A stretch of 64,000 nucleotides of DNA from Sesamum alatum. Its lineage: Eukaryota > Streptophyta > Magnoliopsida > Lamiales > Pedaliaceae. The DNA is taken from contig JACGWO010000006.1 of the NCBI GenBank assembly GCA_034509735.1, positions 3,177,001 to 3,241,000 on the forward strand, written 5' to 3'. Both the position numbers and the translations under genes were made by a program. The notes beneath the pieces were generated by a model that was given only the letters and a program-made list of their open reading frames with translations, was not told the DNA's origin and searched no databases. This document shows, in pieces, positions 12,674 to 26,191 of this stretch; the stretch's first letter is position 1; every line of letters starts with the position of its first letter.

Positions 12674-15343
12674 TCACAATTCATCATATGCTTCCTCTTC
12701 TCCATCACCACTAGACCTTGAGCCACTCTGCTCATAAACCTTCTTCACAATGGGATTACAAACATCCTCCAACTCCTTCATCTTCTCTACCAACTCATCC
12801 CTATCTGCATTTTGGTTCTCATCCAACCACTCCATTGCATCCTTCAACGCCGTCTCTATCGTCTCCTTGTCATCGGTCTCAATCTTGTCAGCAAACTTGT
12901 CCTTGTCGTTTATCGTGCTCTTCATGTTGAAAATGTATGTTTCGAGCTTGTTACGGGCCTCAATCCTCTCCCTGACCCTCCTGTCCTCCTCCGCGAACTC
13001 CTCTGCTTCCCTCACCTTCTCCTGGATCTCCTCCTCGCTCAGACGTCCCTTGTCGTTCGTTATGGTGATGGATTTGGACTTCTTGGCCGCCTTGTCTTCG
13101 GCTGTTACGTGGAGTATGCCGTTTACGTCTACCTCGAACGTGACTTCGATTTGAGGCACTCCCCTACGAGAAAACTCAAGTGCGTATGATCAGGATACGA
13201 AAACAGGACTGTAGGGAATATAATGTAATTTTGCAAAAATTGGAGGGCTTTTTGTTTTGCCCTCATAATATGAGTAAATTTCAAGTGTTAGTAGGTTTAA
13301 GCGGATTGAATTTTCTGTTGTAAACTGTATTTCATCTCCTATTTCATTTAATATACACACGCTATGTGATTTTACCTGGGGGCAGGTGGAATGCCAGAGA
13401 GTTCAAACCTCCCGAGCTCTCGACAGTCTTTCGTTAACGCCCTTTCTCCTTCATAAACCTAAACATGACAATCTTGGTATTAGTTGAGCACAAAATCAGA
13501 CATTCTAAGCTGTTGCAGGCATCAAAACTCATACCTTGATCGTCACCGAGGTTTGCTGGTCCTGATAAGTAGAGAAGATCTGCGACCTCTTGGTCGGAAT
13601 CACGGTGTTTCTTGGGATGAGCTTCGTCATAACTCCGCCCACCGTCTCAATGCCAAGACTCAACGGCGTCCTATCGATCAAAACGATTTCTGCAAACCAA
13701 CAGAGCCAGATCATGTGACTTACAACTCAAAAAGAACTCTGTATAAACAGAATTCAACTATGATCATGTCTGAATGAAACTCCTTACTGTCTGTCTCCTC
13801 GCCGCCTTCGCCACTAATGATGCCTCCCTGAATAGCCGCTCCAACGGCCACAGCCTCGTCGGGATTCACACCTTTGCTCGGCTCTTTCCCATCGAAGAAA
13901 TCCTTCAACAGCTGCTGCACCTTAGGAATCCGAGTGCTGCCTCCAACGAGAACGATCTCATGAATCTCAGACTTCTTCAAATTCGCGTCCTCCAACGCCC
14001 GTTTCACCGGCCCCATAGTCTTCTTAAACAAATCCATGTTCAATTCCTCGAATCTCGCCCGTGTTAGGGGCTCAGAGAAATCAACACCGTCAAACAAGGA
14101 CTCAATTTCAACACGAACTTGGTGCTGGCTGCTCAGAGCTCTCTTGGCTCTCTCACACTCCTTTCGGAGCTTGCCAAGAGCCCGTTTGTCGTTGCTGATG
14201 TCTTTGCCGTATTTTCTCTTTATCAACTTGACGAAATAGTCCATAACTCTGTGGTCGAAGTCTTCTCCTCCTAAATGAGTGTCGCCACTCGTTGCAAGAA
14301 CCTCAAACACTCCGTTGTCAATGCTCAACACACTCACATCAAATGTACCACCACCAAGGTCGAAAACTAGGATGTTCTTGTCTCCTTCCTTGTCAAGACC
14401 ATAGGCAATCGCAGCTGCAGTCGGCTCGTTGATTATCCGAGCAACATTAAGGCCCGCGATCGTCCCTGCATCCTTGGTTGCTTGTCTTTGTGCATCATTA
14501 AAGTACGCTGCACAGCGACAACATCAAACAGATACAATCATTGTCGTGAAATTGCAAGACAAATTGTGAAACAGTGTGTCGAGAAATAAGGTAATTGTAG
14601 CTACCTGGTACAGTTATGACAGCACTCTTAATCTTCTTGCCCAAGTAGGACTCCGCTGTTTCTTTCATCTTTTGCAGTATCATAGCACTGATTTCCTCAG
14701 GGCTAAAAACCTTAATCTCCCCGTCTCTGATCTTCACCTGTATGTAAGGCTTCCCATCTTTGTCCACAACCTTGTACGGCAACATCTTCATGTCCCTCTG
14801 AACCTCCGGATCATCAAACCTGCCAAAAACACCCTATCAAAACCTCGTACACATGACATAGTTAATAATAAACGATCCTAGCAAATAATCATTGATCACG
14901 GCCAACAACACACGCATCGATTATTGGCGTTAAAAGATGACAGTAACGGCTACTTACTTCCTCCCAATCAGCCGTTTGACGTCGAAAATCGTGCGTTCGG
15001 GATTGAGGGCCGCCTGATTCTTGGCGGCTTCCCCAATCAGACGCTCTGAATCGGTGAACGCAACCCACGAAGGTGTGATTCGATTTCCTTGATCATTTGC
15101 TATGATTTCAACTTTGCCGTTTCTGTACACACCCACACAGGAGTACGTTGTCCCGAGGTCTATACCGATTACCGTGCCGGAGTTCGCCGCCGCCGCTATT
15201 ATGCCCACGGAAAACTCTGCTAAGAACAATACACAGAGCTGAATTAGTACCACCTCGTACGAGTGAAATACCTTAAAAAACAATCAAGATTTACCTGAAA
15301 CAAAGAGGAGAAGAATGCAGACAGCTACATCCTTAGAACCCAT
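12674..15343 (-). CDS. BIP: ER luminal binding protein (BiP, HSP70), YDEL-ending
   Basis: Seven exons, 15343-15295, 15216-14958, 14819-14605, 14507-13788, 13689-13535, 13458-13376 and 13163-12674, join in consistent phases to 656 residues, near the plant BiP length. A hydrophobic signal peptide (about 1-25) is followed by the HSP70 ATPase domain with the [11 protein letters not shown] phosphate loop, [15 protein letters not shown] and [14 protein letters not shown]. The substrate-binding domain starts around [20 protein letters not shown]. BiP is the ATP-driven chaperone of the ER lumen and part of the unfolded-protein response. The C-terminus is YDEL, where plant BiPs normally end HDEL; one base (CAT to TAT) would account for it. 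A segment reading [13 protein letters not shown] departs from the more usual DVAPLTLG, which together with the promoter suggests a divergent, stress-inducible BiP3-like copy. Confidence 0.93.
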
Positions 15344-15445
15344 GATTGATCCTGCTTGCTTTTGCTGTAATGATTGTTTGCTAAAAACCGACGGTGATGA
15401 TTTTCCAAGTGTGGTGGTGGGGTGAGAGGGGGAAGAGACAGTGGG

Positions 15446-15453
15446 TATTTATA
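15446..15453 (-). promoter_or_regulatory. BiP TATA box
   Basis: TATAAATA on the minus strand lies 103 bases upstream of the BiP start codon, between it and the two ERSE boxes. Confidence 0.75.
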
Positions 15454-15499
15454 GGTTGCGGTTGTGGAGAAGGGGTTGGAAACGGCTAGAGTGTTCCGG

Positions 15500-15518
15500 C
15501 CAATAATGGAGCGACACG
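15500..15518. promoter_or_regulatory. ER stress element (ERSE), proximal
   Basis: CCAAT and CACG are separated by exactly ten bases, the plant ERSE form that NF-Y and bZIP28/bZIP60 use in ER-stress genes. It lies about 50 bases upstream of the BiP TATA box. Confidence 0.85.
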
Positions 15519-15584
15519 TAGTGAATGTGAGGAGATGATGTAGTGTGGGTGTGGGATACGGTGTGGATGCTCCACGGAGTTTGA

Positions 15585-15603
15585 CCAATGAGGTGAAAAC
15601 ACG
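15585..15603. promoter_or_regulatory. ER stress element (ERSE), distal
   Basis: This is a second CCAAT-N10-CACG match in the same orientation, 85 bases further from the BiP gene. Its CACG is part of CACGTGG, a G-box-like core. Confidence 0.85.
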
Positions 15604-15734
15604 TGGTGAGGAGTGTGCTGGTGGAGTCCTGAAGGTTCTTGGGTTCTACAGAAAAGAGGGGATGGGGTAATTTTACCAAATATGAAATAATAGTTTAGAT
15701 CTATTCTTATTGTGGTTATAAATACTATAATTTA

Positions 15735-15980
15735 GGGTAAATTACGTGACGCTCTATCAAGTTAGGTCAAAATATGTAACTATTTAATATTTTTTTATAA
15801 AATTAATATTCCCTCTTGAAGTTATTGGTGTGATTACAATGATATTCCTTATTTATAGACAGAATTTACACTTAACACTCTCTGAAAAATACTACACTAA
15901 CACCCCTAAGGGGTGTAGTTGTAATTTTTCAAAAATCAGGAGTTATTTGTGTATTTTGATTTAACATCATAGAGTGTTTA
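15735..15980. mobile_element. Short TIR element with a perfect 9-bp target duplication
   Basis: The element is flanked by TATAATTTA at 15726-15734 and 15981-15989. The left end GGGTAAATTACGTG and the interior (for instance 'actacactaacacccctaagg') match the copy at 23358-23611. The last bases of the right end are lost or altered. Confidence 0.8.
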
Positions 15981-15989
15981 TATAATTTA

Positions 15990-16423
15990 GGGTGAATTAA
16001 AATGATCTCCCCTAAGGTCTGGTATAATTACGGATACCCCTTCATATTTTTAAAAAATTACTAATACACGTAGAAGTTTGTAATTTTTAACCAATTTTTA
16101 ACCAAATGCCTGAAATTGTCCATTTTGTCCTTGATTTTTTTTTAATTGTAGAAAAATCAGCTGAAGCAAATTACGTTATTGCTCCTCTGTTAAAAAATGT
16201 AAGAACCCTCTTCCTGCACATTTTAGTTCAAAAAAATTAAAAATTAATAAAAATTAGTTAAGTTTGTATAAAGGCATTTTGGTTAATTCACATAAAAATG
16301 AAGGAAAATGAGTTATTTGTTAGATGGTTATAAACTGGGTGTGGGTGTATTTGTAATTTTTTTAAAAATGAGGAGATATTCGTAATTATGACAAATTTCA
16401 TAGAAGGTCATTGTAATTTATAC
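15990..16423. mobile_element. Second TIR element inserted at the same 9-bp site
   Basis: It starts GGGTGAATTAAAATG directly after the right target copy of the preceding element. Its right end (GTCATTGTAATTTATAC) is the inverse of its left end with changes. The right flank TATAAGATA matches TATAATTTA at seven of nine bases. It shares phrases such as 'ggtctggtataattac' with other copies. Confidence 0.65.
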
Positions 16424-17310
16424 TATAAGATATAATTATATATACATAATTTAACAAGAATATAATATTAATTTATATTCAAAAAATTAAAAGAATCATG
16501 TTTTCATCTTTAAGGAGTGTTTGCAATTGTTTTTTTTTTTTTAAAAAAAAAGATAAATAAATTATAGAGAAAAGTAGTAAATTTAACTATATTGAACGTT
16601 TGAAATATTTGAAAACAAAAGTGAAACGCGGAAACAAATTGAATTTTTAGTGTTCGGAGAAAAAAATTAATATGTACTTTAATCATATTAAGCTGCAAAA
16701 GTTGGTGGGGGAAAATTTATAACTTTTGGGGTTAAATAAACTTAATTAAGCAGTTTAAGAGTAAAAACTATAAATTGAAAACACTAATTTTTTAAACTTA
16801 TTTTCAATAAAAAAACAGATAAATACTTCAATTGGGAATATTTTTCTTTAGGTTTAGAACAACCTAGGCAAAGAAATACTTATAGTCAAATTCATATTAA
16901 AACCTAAGAAAAACTTGTATATTAACAACGATAGAAGCAAATTCGATACATGTGTATAATTTAATTTTGTATTTAATTAAATAAAATTTTTTGAAGACAA
17001 AATAAACAATTACTGAAAATTTTCAAAATTAAGTTAATATTATGTATGAAAAGAAAATTATTAGGAGAGTTAACTCATTAAAGAAATGGATACATTGTGA
17101 ATAAATAAATATACCCAAGGGTATTTTTGTCAAAAAATATATTGTCAAGGCCAAGCCCAAAAAATTGTTCTTTAAGTTGGGCTTACTTGGGCTAATCTAT
17201 GTAACTATACACATTCAAGAGATAGCAGCTAACCTGGGCTAAGCCCAATCTAGATTTTTCAGGTAATGGGCCTCTTGTAGGCCTTTTTATCTTTAAAAGG
17301 GTGACTTGTA
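16424..17310. other. AT-rich intergenic DNA with a decayed repeat
   Basis: No gene is seen. The stretch 16505-16830 shares 'gtttgcaat', 'atatttgaaaacaaaagtga' and 'gttggtggggg' phrases with a copy inside the MEKK intron near 58725-59020 and, more weakly, with 12020-12180. It is a dispersed repeat of unknown class. Confidence 0.45.
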
Positions 17311-17319
17311 CATTTTATT

Positions 17320-17775
17320 AGGTAATTACAACTACCATTGCTGAAGTTTGGTATAATTATAAATACATATTTGTTGTTTGAAAAATTACAAATACCTCCC
17401 TTATTTTAACATTCGTCTGACAATGAACCCATTCTATTAGGATCCGTTAGATTTACTTTTATTTTTTGCGGTGGACCGACCAAAATGACCTTTTAAATTA
17501 TGAAGTATAGTTTTACATACTTTTTAAAATTCTTTAAAATACTTTTATGGATTAATATGCCATTTGGATTATTTACTTTACTCACCCTAAAAAGTTTTAA
17601 TATTTTTTCAAAAACATTTTTTAAAAAAAAGGGCAAGGGTAAATAGTAATTTCATCTCACCATTTAAGGGCTACATGATTATTTTCTATTTGAGAGAAAT
17701 ATTTGTAATTTTTCACACAATAAAATAATATTCATAATTATGCCAAATCTCGGGGAAAGTAATTGAAATTTATTC
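17320..17775. mobile_element. Decayed TIR element
   Basis: The left end around 'ggtaattacaactacc...gaagtttggtataattat' and the right end around 'ataattatgccaaatctcgg...gtaattgaaattt' are inverse to each other and resemble the element at 15990-16423. The target duplication is uncertain. Confidence 0.5.
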
Positions 17776-18259
17776 TTGACTTTTTATTCATTTTTCTTTC
17801 GAATCAAATACAAAAAAAAAAAAAAAATATCTTTGTATTTTTTTTTAATATATTTATTGTTACTTTCACTTTCCTATATATTCACTCGTCATTCCGATCA
17901 CACAACCTTTTAAAGCATTATGGTCGATTTCTTTATAGACCCAAAAGAAAGTGTTAAAATCATATATGTAAAGTACTTATTTTACCTGTCCTGAATAAAT
18001 TCATAAAAGAAATGTATAGTTCAAGAAAAGTGATCAATCACATACAAGTACAATAATATTTATTATGTAATTAGTTAGATCTGACCAACCTAATTCGACA
18101 AGGCTTTTCAATGTCACGGAGCGTTAATTTCTCCGAAAAGATAGCAACCCATGAACAATAAGAAGTCCTTTTTATTTTTTTTAGTGAATCGATTACAATT
18201 ACATCATATATTTTAATCATCAATAACCAATATTTATCTCCCTTAATTATTTTTCCCAA

Positions 18260-18855
18260 AGATCAAAACAAGAAAGTAGGCGCCCTCACGAATCAGCCCA
18301 ACAGACCCAAATCCTGTTGGCCCATGACTAAGGTATTGAGCTCATATTTATGCATCTATAGTGACCTAACAAGGCACAAAAATATGCCTGATTCAGCAGG
18401 ATAACTCAACAAACAACATTGAGTTCAACGTTGGACAAACTCTCCACATTTCAAGCCACATCATACTAAAAACTCTCCAACTAACTCCATAATATCCGGG
18501 AGTCAACTCTAACAATCAGCAAGTAATTGCTCTTAGAGGTTCGGTTGACACAGCAAGACTCACTCAAACTATCATATCTTTGTCCAGATAAGTTCAAATC
18601 ATGATTTGATTTTTTATTTATTTTTTGTTAGATAGCCTCCATCCGTGGCTTTCCAACGGTGTGCATATTACTCTAACTGACTTTCGGATTCTACTTTCAA
18701 AAACTCCTATAAATGAAGGCCATCTTGCAGTCAAAATGATAACATAAGCTATCTACACTCTACACATTTTGTTTCCTTGGTCAATAGTAAGGATATCCCC
18801 TACCTGCTCATTTTTTGCACTCCATAAGTTCATTTCAATTATCTCAATTCCTTTT
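18260..18855 (+). mobile_element. Probable solo LTR remnant
   Basis: The region has balanced composition and contains 'ctcctataaatgaaggcc', a TATA box (TATAAAT, near 18709) followed by leader-like sequence. The same arrangement recurs near 50105 and 62270. No open frame or clear terminal TG/CA was found. The class is inferred. Confidence 0.4.
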
Positions 18856-18869
18856 TTGGTAATTTGATT

Positions 18870-19681
18870 GGGTTTAATTATATTTTTCGTTCTGTATCTT
18901 TTACGTTTTGGCAAAAAAAATCCGGTAACTTTTTAGGGTTGCAAATTGGTCTTGTATCTTTTTATTTTTTCGCAATTTTGGTCCTTCGTCGCTGAAAATT
19001 TTAAAATGTCGCCGGAAATACTCATGTGCAGTCCACGTGCCTCCTTTAAATTGGGGCTTCTCTTGTGATTGACCCATTTTATCTACGAGGATGAAATTAA
19101 AAAACCTAAAAATAAATAATTGATGTGGCATTAATTGTCACGTCACTGATGACACAGAAATTGGGGGGGAGGGGAATGAAGCATGAGAGATTCACGTGAG
19201 GGGGTCTTCCTTCCTAGGTTTCATCTGTCCAAGATGTCCGGAGAACCGCCACTCTTCAACAGTAACACTCAACAAACCCAGTGGCTAAAGACATTGGAGC
19301 AATTTGAGGAGAGAGAAGGCTGCGTTTATTAGGGTTCTTGCTGGAAATGATTTGGGAATTTTTATAAAGAGGGAATGAGGGAATAAAGAAGGGAATGAGT
19401 AAGGTCTCCCCCCCAAATTTCTAAGTCATCAGTGATGTGGCAACTAATGCCACGTCAATTGTTTTTTTTTTTTTTAATTTTGTTCTCGTAGATAAAATGA
19501 GCCAATCACAAGAGAAGCCCCAACTTAAAGGAGGCATGTGGTCTGCACATGAATATTTCCGGCGATGGAGGACCAAAATCGCGAAAAACCGAAAAAATAC
19601 AGGATCAATTTGTAACCTAAAAAGTTACAGGACTTTTTTGCCAAAACGTAAAAGATACAGGACGAAAAATACAATTAACCT
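18870..19681. mobile_element. Long-TIR MULE-type element, 812 bp
   Basis: Terminal inverted repeats cover about 18870-19171 and 19406-19681 with high identity. The flanking 9-bp target copies, AATTTGATT at 18861-18869 and 19682-19690, are identical. Both ends carry 'cgttctgtatctttta' / 'cgtcctgtatctttta' and 'ttgtgattgacccattttat' type sequence. The 230-bp centre has no open frame of note. Long TIRs with a 9-bp duplication are characteristic of Mutator-like elements. Confidence 0.88.
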
Positions 19682-19690
19682 AATTTGATT

Positions 19691-21050
19691 ATAGACTTAA
19701 TTATGCATCAAGTACTAACTCCTGTTTGGCAGGTTAATCCTCCTTTGATCTTAGGATTTTCTTGAAGATTTTTCGAACGTTGTAGTGCTGCTGGACTTCG
19801 GTATTCATCAAATATATATATACATCAATTGCACATCAAATATGTATAACTAACCAATAACTACTGTTACAGTAGACCAACAACCACTATTAAAGTGAAT
19901 CAATACCCACACATAGGTGGAACTCGAACCCATGACATCTATCAATGAGGCCTTGTTCAAGAGATAAGGTTCAAACCTCACAACTAAAAGGTGGTAGGTT
20001 CAAGTCTCACAAAGAATGTAAGTATATAGTCTACTTTTAATAGCAACGTCTTATTTCATTGTTTCCTTTGAATATGTTCGTTTTTTACTTAATTTAGAAA
20101 TACCGATATATTGTTAGTATTTGAGTTTCAATGTATTGAATGATGTAATGATGAACTGAATCTTATCGGGAAAAAATTAATGTATTGAATTTGAATATAT
20201 TGAATGATACAGTAATGAATCGAATCTAACGGAAACATTGACGACCTCTTGATCACGAGACCTCAACTGGATGAAGTCCATATATTTATTTCTTTTTGAT
20301 AGACGTTTCACATCCAATCTCCTTAAAGGTAACGAAAAATCGTACTTGGTAAACTCAATTATAATTAGCTCACTCCATCCCATAATAATTATTATAAATC
20401 AAAATCGCAGTCCCACTTGATCGTATTAGCTATAACACACTGTTTGGACCATCCTAATTTGTTGCTAATTATCCAAGTTTACTGCTAATTAATAACAAAT
20501 TAAGGTGCTGGGGACCTTAGCATTCAAAGCCGCCCCTTTGAGTAAGTTGCATGCCATTTGGACCCCTAAAAAGATATTATTAATTCAAATCATAGCTCTT
20601 AAAGTATAATTAATTAATAATTATTATTTAAACATATATTAAACACTGTACAATAGCCAGATACAAAGTGTACCATCATTAATGCATGTAATAAGATTAG
20701 TTTTTGCTATCCAAATCAACAGAAATTAAATGGGATCAGATCTAAATTTTCTTGGGAAGACTAACTATATATATAAAAATAATAATAATAAATAAATAAA
20801 AATACTTTTTCTTTCCATGTTCAAGTCCTTGAGTTTTACAACAGTCAAGGCTTCACATGGAGCCTCCAGCTGACAACTCTAATAACATAGTACATAATCC
20901 CAGAAAAACCATAGCAAATTTTAATGTTTCACTAATTTAAAATATCCCTACCTCAAAAAATTTAATTACTAAACACTATATAAGTATAATATAATCTACA
21001 ATTAATCAAACATCGATGGTTCAAATCTTTAAAAAAAATAAAAAGATAAA
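19691..21050. other. Intergenic DNA downstream of the WRKY gene
   Basis: No gene is seen. A segment at 19900-20030 carries two 'ggttcaa' phrases ('ggttcaaacctcac' and 'ggtggtaggttcaagtctc') that resemble tRNA B-boxes and could mark a SINE remnant. An 'aattaataat' type low-complexity stretch follows near 20600. The last 100 bases should be the WRKY 3' UTR. Confidence 0.35.
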
Positions 21051-21064
21051 CTTTAAATTTTGGA

Positions 21065-23122
<2,058 letters not shown>

Positions 23123-23357
23123 ATATATATGCAGAGAAATCTTCTTTTTTTTTTTTTTTTTTTTTTTTTTCTTTTGGAGAATTGTTTGTCTGGTTCTAGG
23201 TAAGAGTGCTACTTTTGAGGCACCGAAGTCAATTCACTTGTCCGAAATTATATATAATAGGAGGAGAAAGAGAGAGAGAGTAGTAGAATTGTACTATAGT
23301 ATAGTGTATATAGTTAGTTTGAGGGCGCATCTAATTCTAATCTTTGCTTTTTAATTA

Positions 23358-23611
23358 GGGTAAATTATTGTATCACCCTTGAGATTAGGCCAAAATACAC
23401 AAATATTCTTTATTTTTTGTAAAATTATGGTTACATCCCCTGAGGTTATACTTGTATTATAACTATACCCTTATTCAAAGTCAAAGCTTACACAAACACT
23501 CCCTGAAAAATATTACACTAACACCCCTTAAGGGATATAGTTGCAATTTTGCAAAAGACAGGGAGTGTGTGTAATTTGAACTAACCTCAAGGATGTCAAC
23601 GTAATTTACCC
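23358..23611. mobile_element. TIR element, 254 bp, perfect 9-bp target duplication
   Basis: The ends are GGGTAAATTATTG and CAACGTAATTTACCC, and the flanks TTTTAATTA at 23349-23357 and 23612-23620 are identical. It is the best preserved member of the family that includes 15735-15980, the interrupted copy at 33281-34258 and a related copy at 53795-54024. It lies 236 bases upstream of the WRKY start codon, so it may lie in or near that promoter. Confidence 0.88.
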
Positions 23612-23669
23612 TTTTAATTACTATTTTGTCCCTTAATTAATTATTGCTCCGAATTTCAATAATTATTAA

Positions 23670-24216
23670 GGGATAATTACATCCCTTCCCTGAGGTCTGG
23701 TGTAATTACATGTGGACCCATATAGTTTGGTGAATTACATGTAGTACCCCCAATATTATTTGTTTCTGTTTTAAGAAATAGACTATTAGTGAAAACTCAT
23801 TGGATTTGTTGATATAAGAAAAAAAAATGAATGAAAATTCATATTTACTCTCGATCGATTTATTACTGACTAATTGTTGCAGGTCAAATAAATTTTTTTC
23901 TTACCAAACTACCATTACACATCTTCACACGTTATGCATGTGAGGAGGTATATCTTCACCCTTATAAGGGTAATTTGGTCCAAAAAAAATTGTTTACCCT
24001 GTAATAAATCAATAACAAGCTAATTGGAAGCAAGTATGGATTTTCATTTAATTTTTTTGTTAATATCAATAAAATCGGTGAATTTTACTAATAGATGGAT
24101 CTATTTCTTAAATAGAAACAAACTAAGGAGTCATGTGTATTAAATGTAACTTTCTAAATTATATGGGTCTATGAATAATTACACCAAAACTTAAAGGATT
24201 GCAATGTAATTATCTC
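23670..24216. mobile_element. TIR element, 547 bp, perfect 9-bp target duplication
   Basis: It starts GGGATAATTACATCCC and ends GTAATTATCTC, and is flanked by AATTATTAA at 23661-23669 and 24217-24225. The interior matches the 5054-5828 element ('gaatgaaaattca', 'gcaggtcaaata', 'ccaaactacc'). Confidence 0.85.
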
Positions 24217-24244
24217 AATTATTAATTAAGCTTATATATATATA

Positions 24245-24441
24245 TATACTAATATATAAAGAAAATGCCTTTATCACTCACAAATGGCGGTTTATAACAC
24301 CGCTACACCGATTTTCTGATTTTGCCGATAATACTCTTAAAGTTAGTTTTTTTTTTTTCTTTCTTTTTTAAATGTAATTTATTGACTTATATATATATAT
24401 ATATTATATACACGCAAGGACGGTGTGCCACGACGGCTAAT
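24245..24441 (+). mobile_element. Helitron-like short copy
   Basis: The left end TATACTAATATATAAAG is followed by 'ctcacaaatggcggtttataacaccgc', and the right end reads 'ggtgtgccacgacggctaa'. It shares this layout with the better bounded copy at 29663-29947. There is no coding capacity. Confidence 0.6.
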
Positions 24442-24489
24442 ATATATACATATATATTTGAGGATCGATGATATCACATTAATGTACCC

Positions 24490-24524
<35 letters not shown>

Positions 24525-25030
24525 TCTGGGCTCTTTCCATTTTTCATTTTTCCGTAGTGGTGGTTGTGAAATGACTATAATGCCCTTGACAACGTGAAAT
24601 GACTAAAATGCCCTTGGTGTCTCATTATGCGATTTGTTTGTGTAAACGTTCTCGTTGTTTGGTATTATACGTGTTAATGAAATGGGCAGATTAGTTGGAG
24701 CGTAGAGTTTCGTTTTATGGCGATTTGATTAATATATATATATACATATATATATACAAATATAGGGAGGTATATATAATACAAGAAGATATGAAGTGTA
24801 TGTGCATGCAATTCTTGTTTAAATCACTTGTAGATCATATTAATGATAGTACGTGTGATATGTATACCGTATGTATAATAACAACAATTCAAAAACTATT
24901 TTATAAATAAATTGTAGAACCATTTTATTTTTCAATATAAGCATATCACGTGTATAAAATCTTATTATAACATATATTTTACAAAAATTCACTTGCTATA
25001 ATACTATAACTCAAACACCCCCAATCAAGG
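24442..25030. other. AT-repeat-rich intergenic DNA
   Basis: Several (TA)n runs (near 24494-24520 and 24732-24757) are present, and 'atgactataatgcccttg' / 'atgactaaaatgcccttg' occurs as a short direct repeat near 24570-24620. No gene can be supported. Confidence 0.5.
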
Positions 25031-25040
25031 TAATAATGGT

Positions 25041-25367
25041 GGGAAAATCTCTTTTTTGGTCACATATTTAAAATTTTTTTTTTAATTTGGTCCTATTTGT
25101 TGCATTTGTCTAATATTTAGTCATATTTGCTCAATTTTTTTTCAAATTTGCTCTCAAACAGCATTTTTCGTTAAATTGTTAACGGAGCCGTCAACAGTGG
25201 CAAAGTCTTGCTCCAATAACAGACTTGACGGCTTCATTAACAACTTGACGGGAAATGTTGTTTGGGACCAAGTTTGAAAAAAAAATTGAACAAATAGGAC
25301 TAAATGTAAGATAAATGCAACAAATGGGACCAAATCAAAAAAGTCCTAAGATATGGGACCAAAACCC
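25041..25367. mobile_element. MULE-type TIR element, 327 bp, 10-bp target duplication
   Basis: Nearly the whole element is an imperfect palindrome: the left half has 'ttggtcctatttgttgcattt' and the right half the inverse. The flanks TAATAATGGT at 25031-25040 and 25368-25377 are identical. It should fold into a long hairpin as RNA or single-stranded DNA. Confidence 0.85.
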
Positions 25368-25449
25368 TAATAATGGTATTGTCTATACCACAAAAAATTA
25401 CAATCTATATATATATATATCAAATGCTATTTATATATAAAAAAAATAA

Positions 25450-25729
25450 GAGATAATTACATTTACACCCCCTAACTTATGGTCTGTTTACTAAGCCACC
25501 CCTGCCTTTTGAATAATCACACATACACCCACTAAAATGTAAGAATCATTTACACAAATCATCCCTATTTTTTTAAAAAATTACACTTACACCCTTTAAA
25601 AGTATCGACATTATTATACAAACTCTCCCTATCTTTTGGCTATCAAGGGTGACTTTTGTAATTATACAAAAGGCATAGGTGATTTATATAAATAGATTAT
25701 AAATCAGTGGGTGTAAATATAATTTTTTC
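25450..25729. mobile_element. TIR element, 280 bp, perfect 9-bp target duplication
   Basis: It starts GAGATAATTACATTTACACC and ends GGTGTAAATATAATTTTTTC. The flanks AAAAAATAA at 25441-25449 and 25730-25738 are identical, though low in complexity. Same family as 12312-12575. Confidence 0.75.
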
Positions 25730-25738
25730 AAAAAATAA

Positions 25739-26180
25739 TAATAAATGATTGAATATGAGGTGAGTACGAAATCGTAAAAACAGAGGAAACCTTGGGATCA
25801 GATCTGGAAATTGTCAACTGGGAAGACACCCCCCCCCCACCCCCCCCACCCCACCCCACCCTCTTTCCATTTTTCCACTCTTATAAATCTGGAGGAATTT
25901 ATTTTATTATTATTTTAATAATCAAGTTCCCCACCACCTCCTCTCAATTACGTTAATTTTGGGTGATGAGTTAATTTCAACTCATTTAAATTATATATTA
26001 ATTTGTGATGGTCAGAATGCAGATATGTTCATTTCTTCACGCTATATATTTATATATTAGTTTAATAATATTAAGAGAGAGAAAGAGGTTTTGTTTGGGA
26101 CTTGAAACTTGAGACGAAGTCTAGGATCAACCAACATGGCCTTCTAATATAAAATATACAAATTTAGTATGTATTATATA
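25739..26180. other. Intergenic DNA with a C-rich tract
   Basis: A tract of C-runs broken by single A's lies at about 25829-25860. No gene is seen. Confidence 0.5.
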
Positions 26181-26191
26181 TATATATATAC

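Noticed and set aside
12750..14239. Several plus-strand frames opposite the BiP gene
   Set aside because: All lie antisense to well-supported BiP exons.
19900..20030. tRNA gene suggested by GGTTCAA phrases
   Set aside because: No cloverleaf can be drawn and the A-box is not convincing; at most a SINE remnant.
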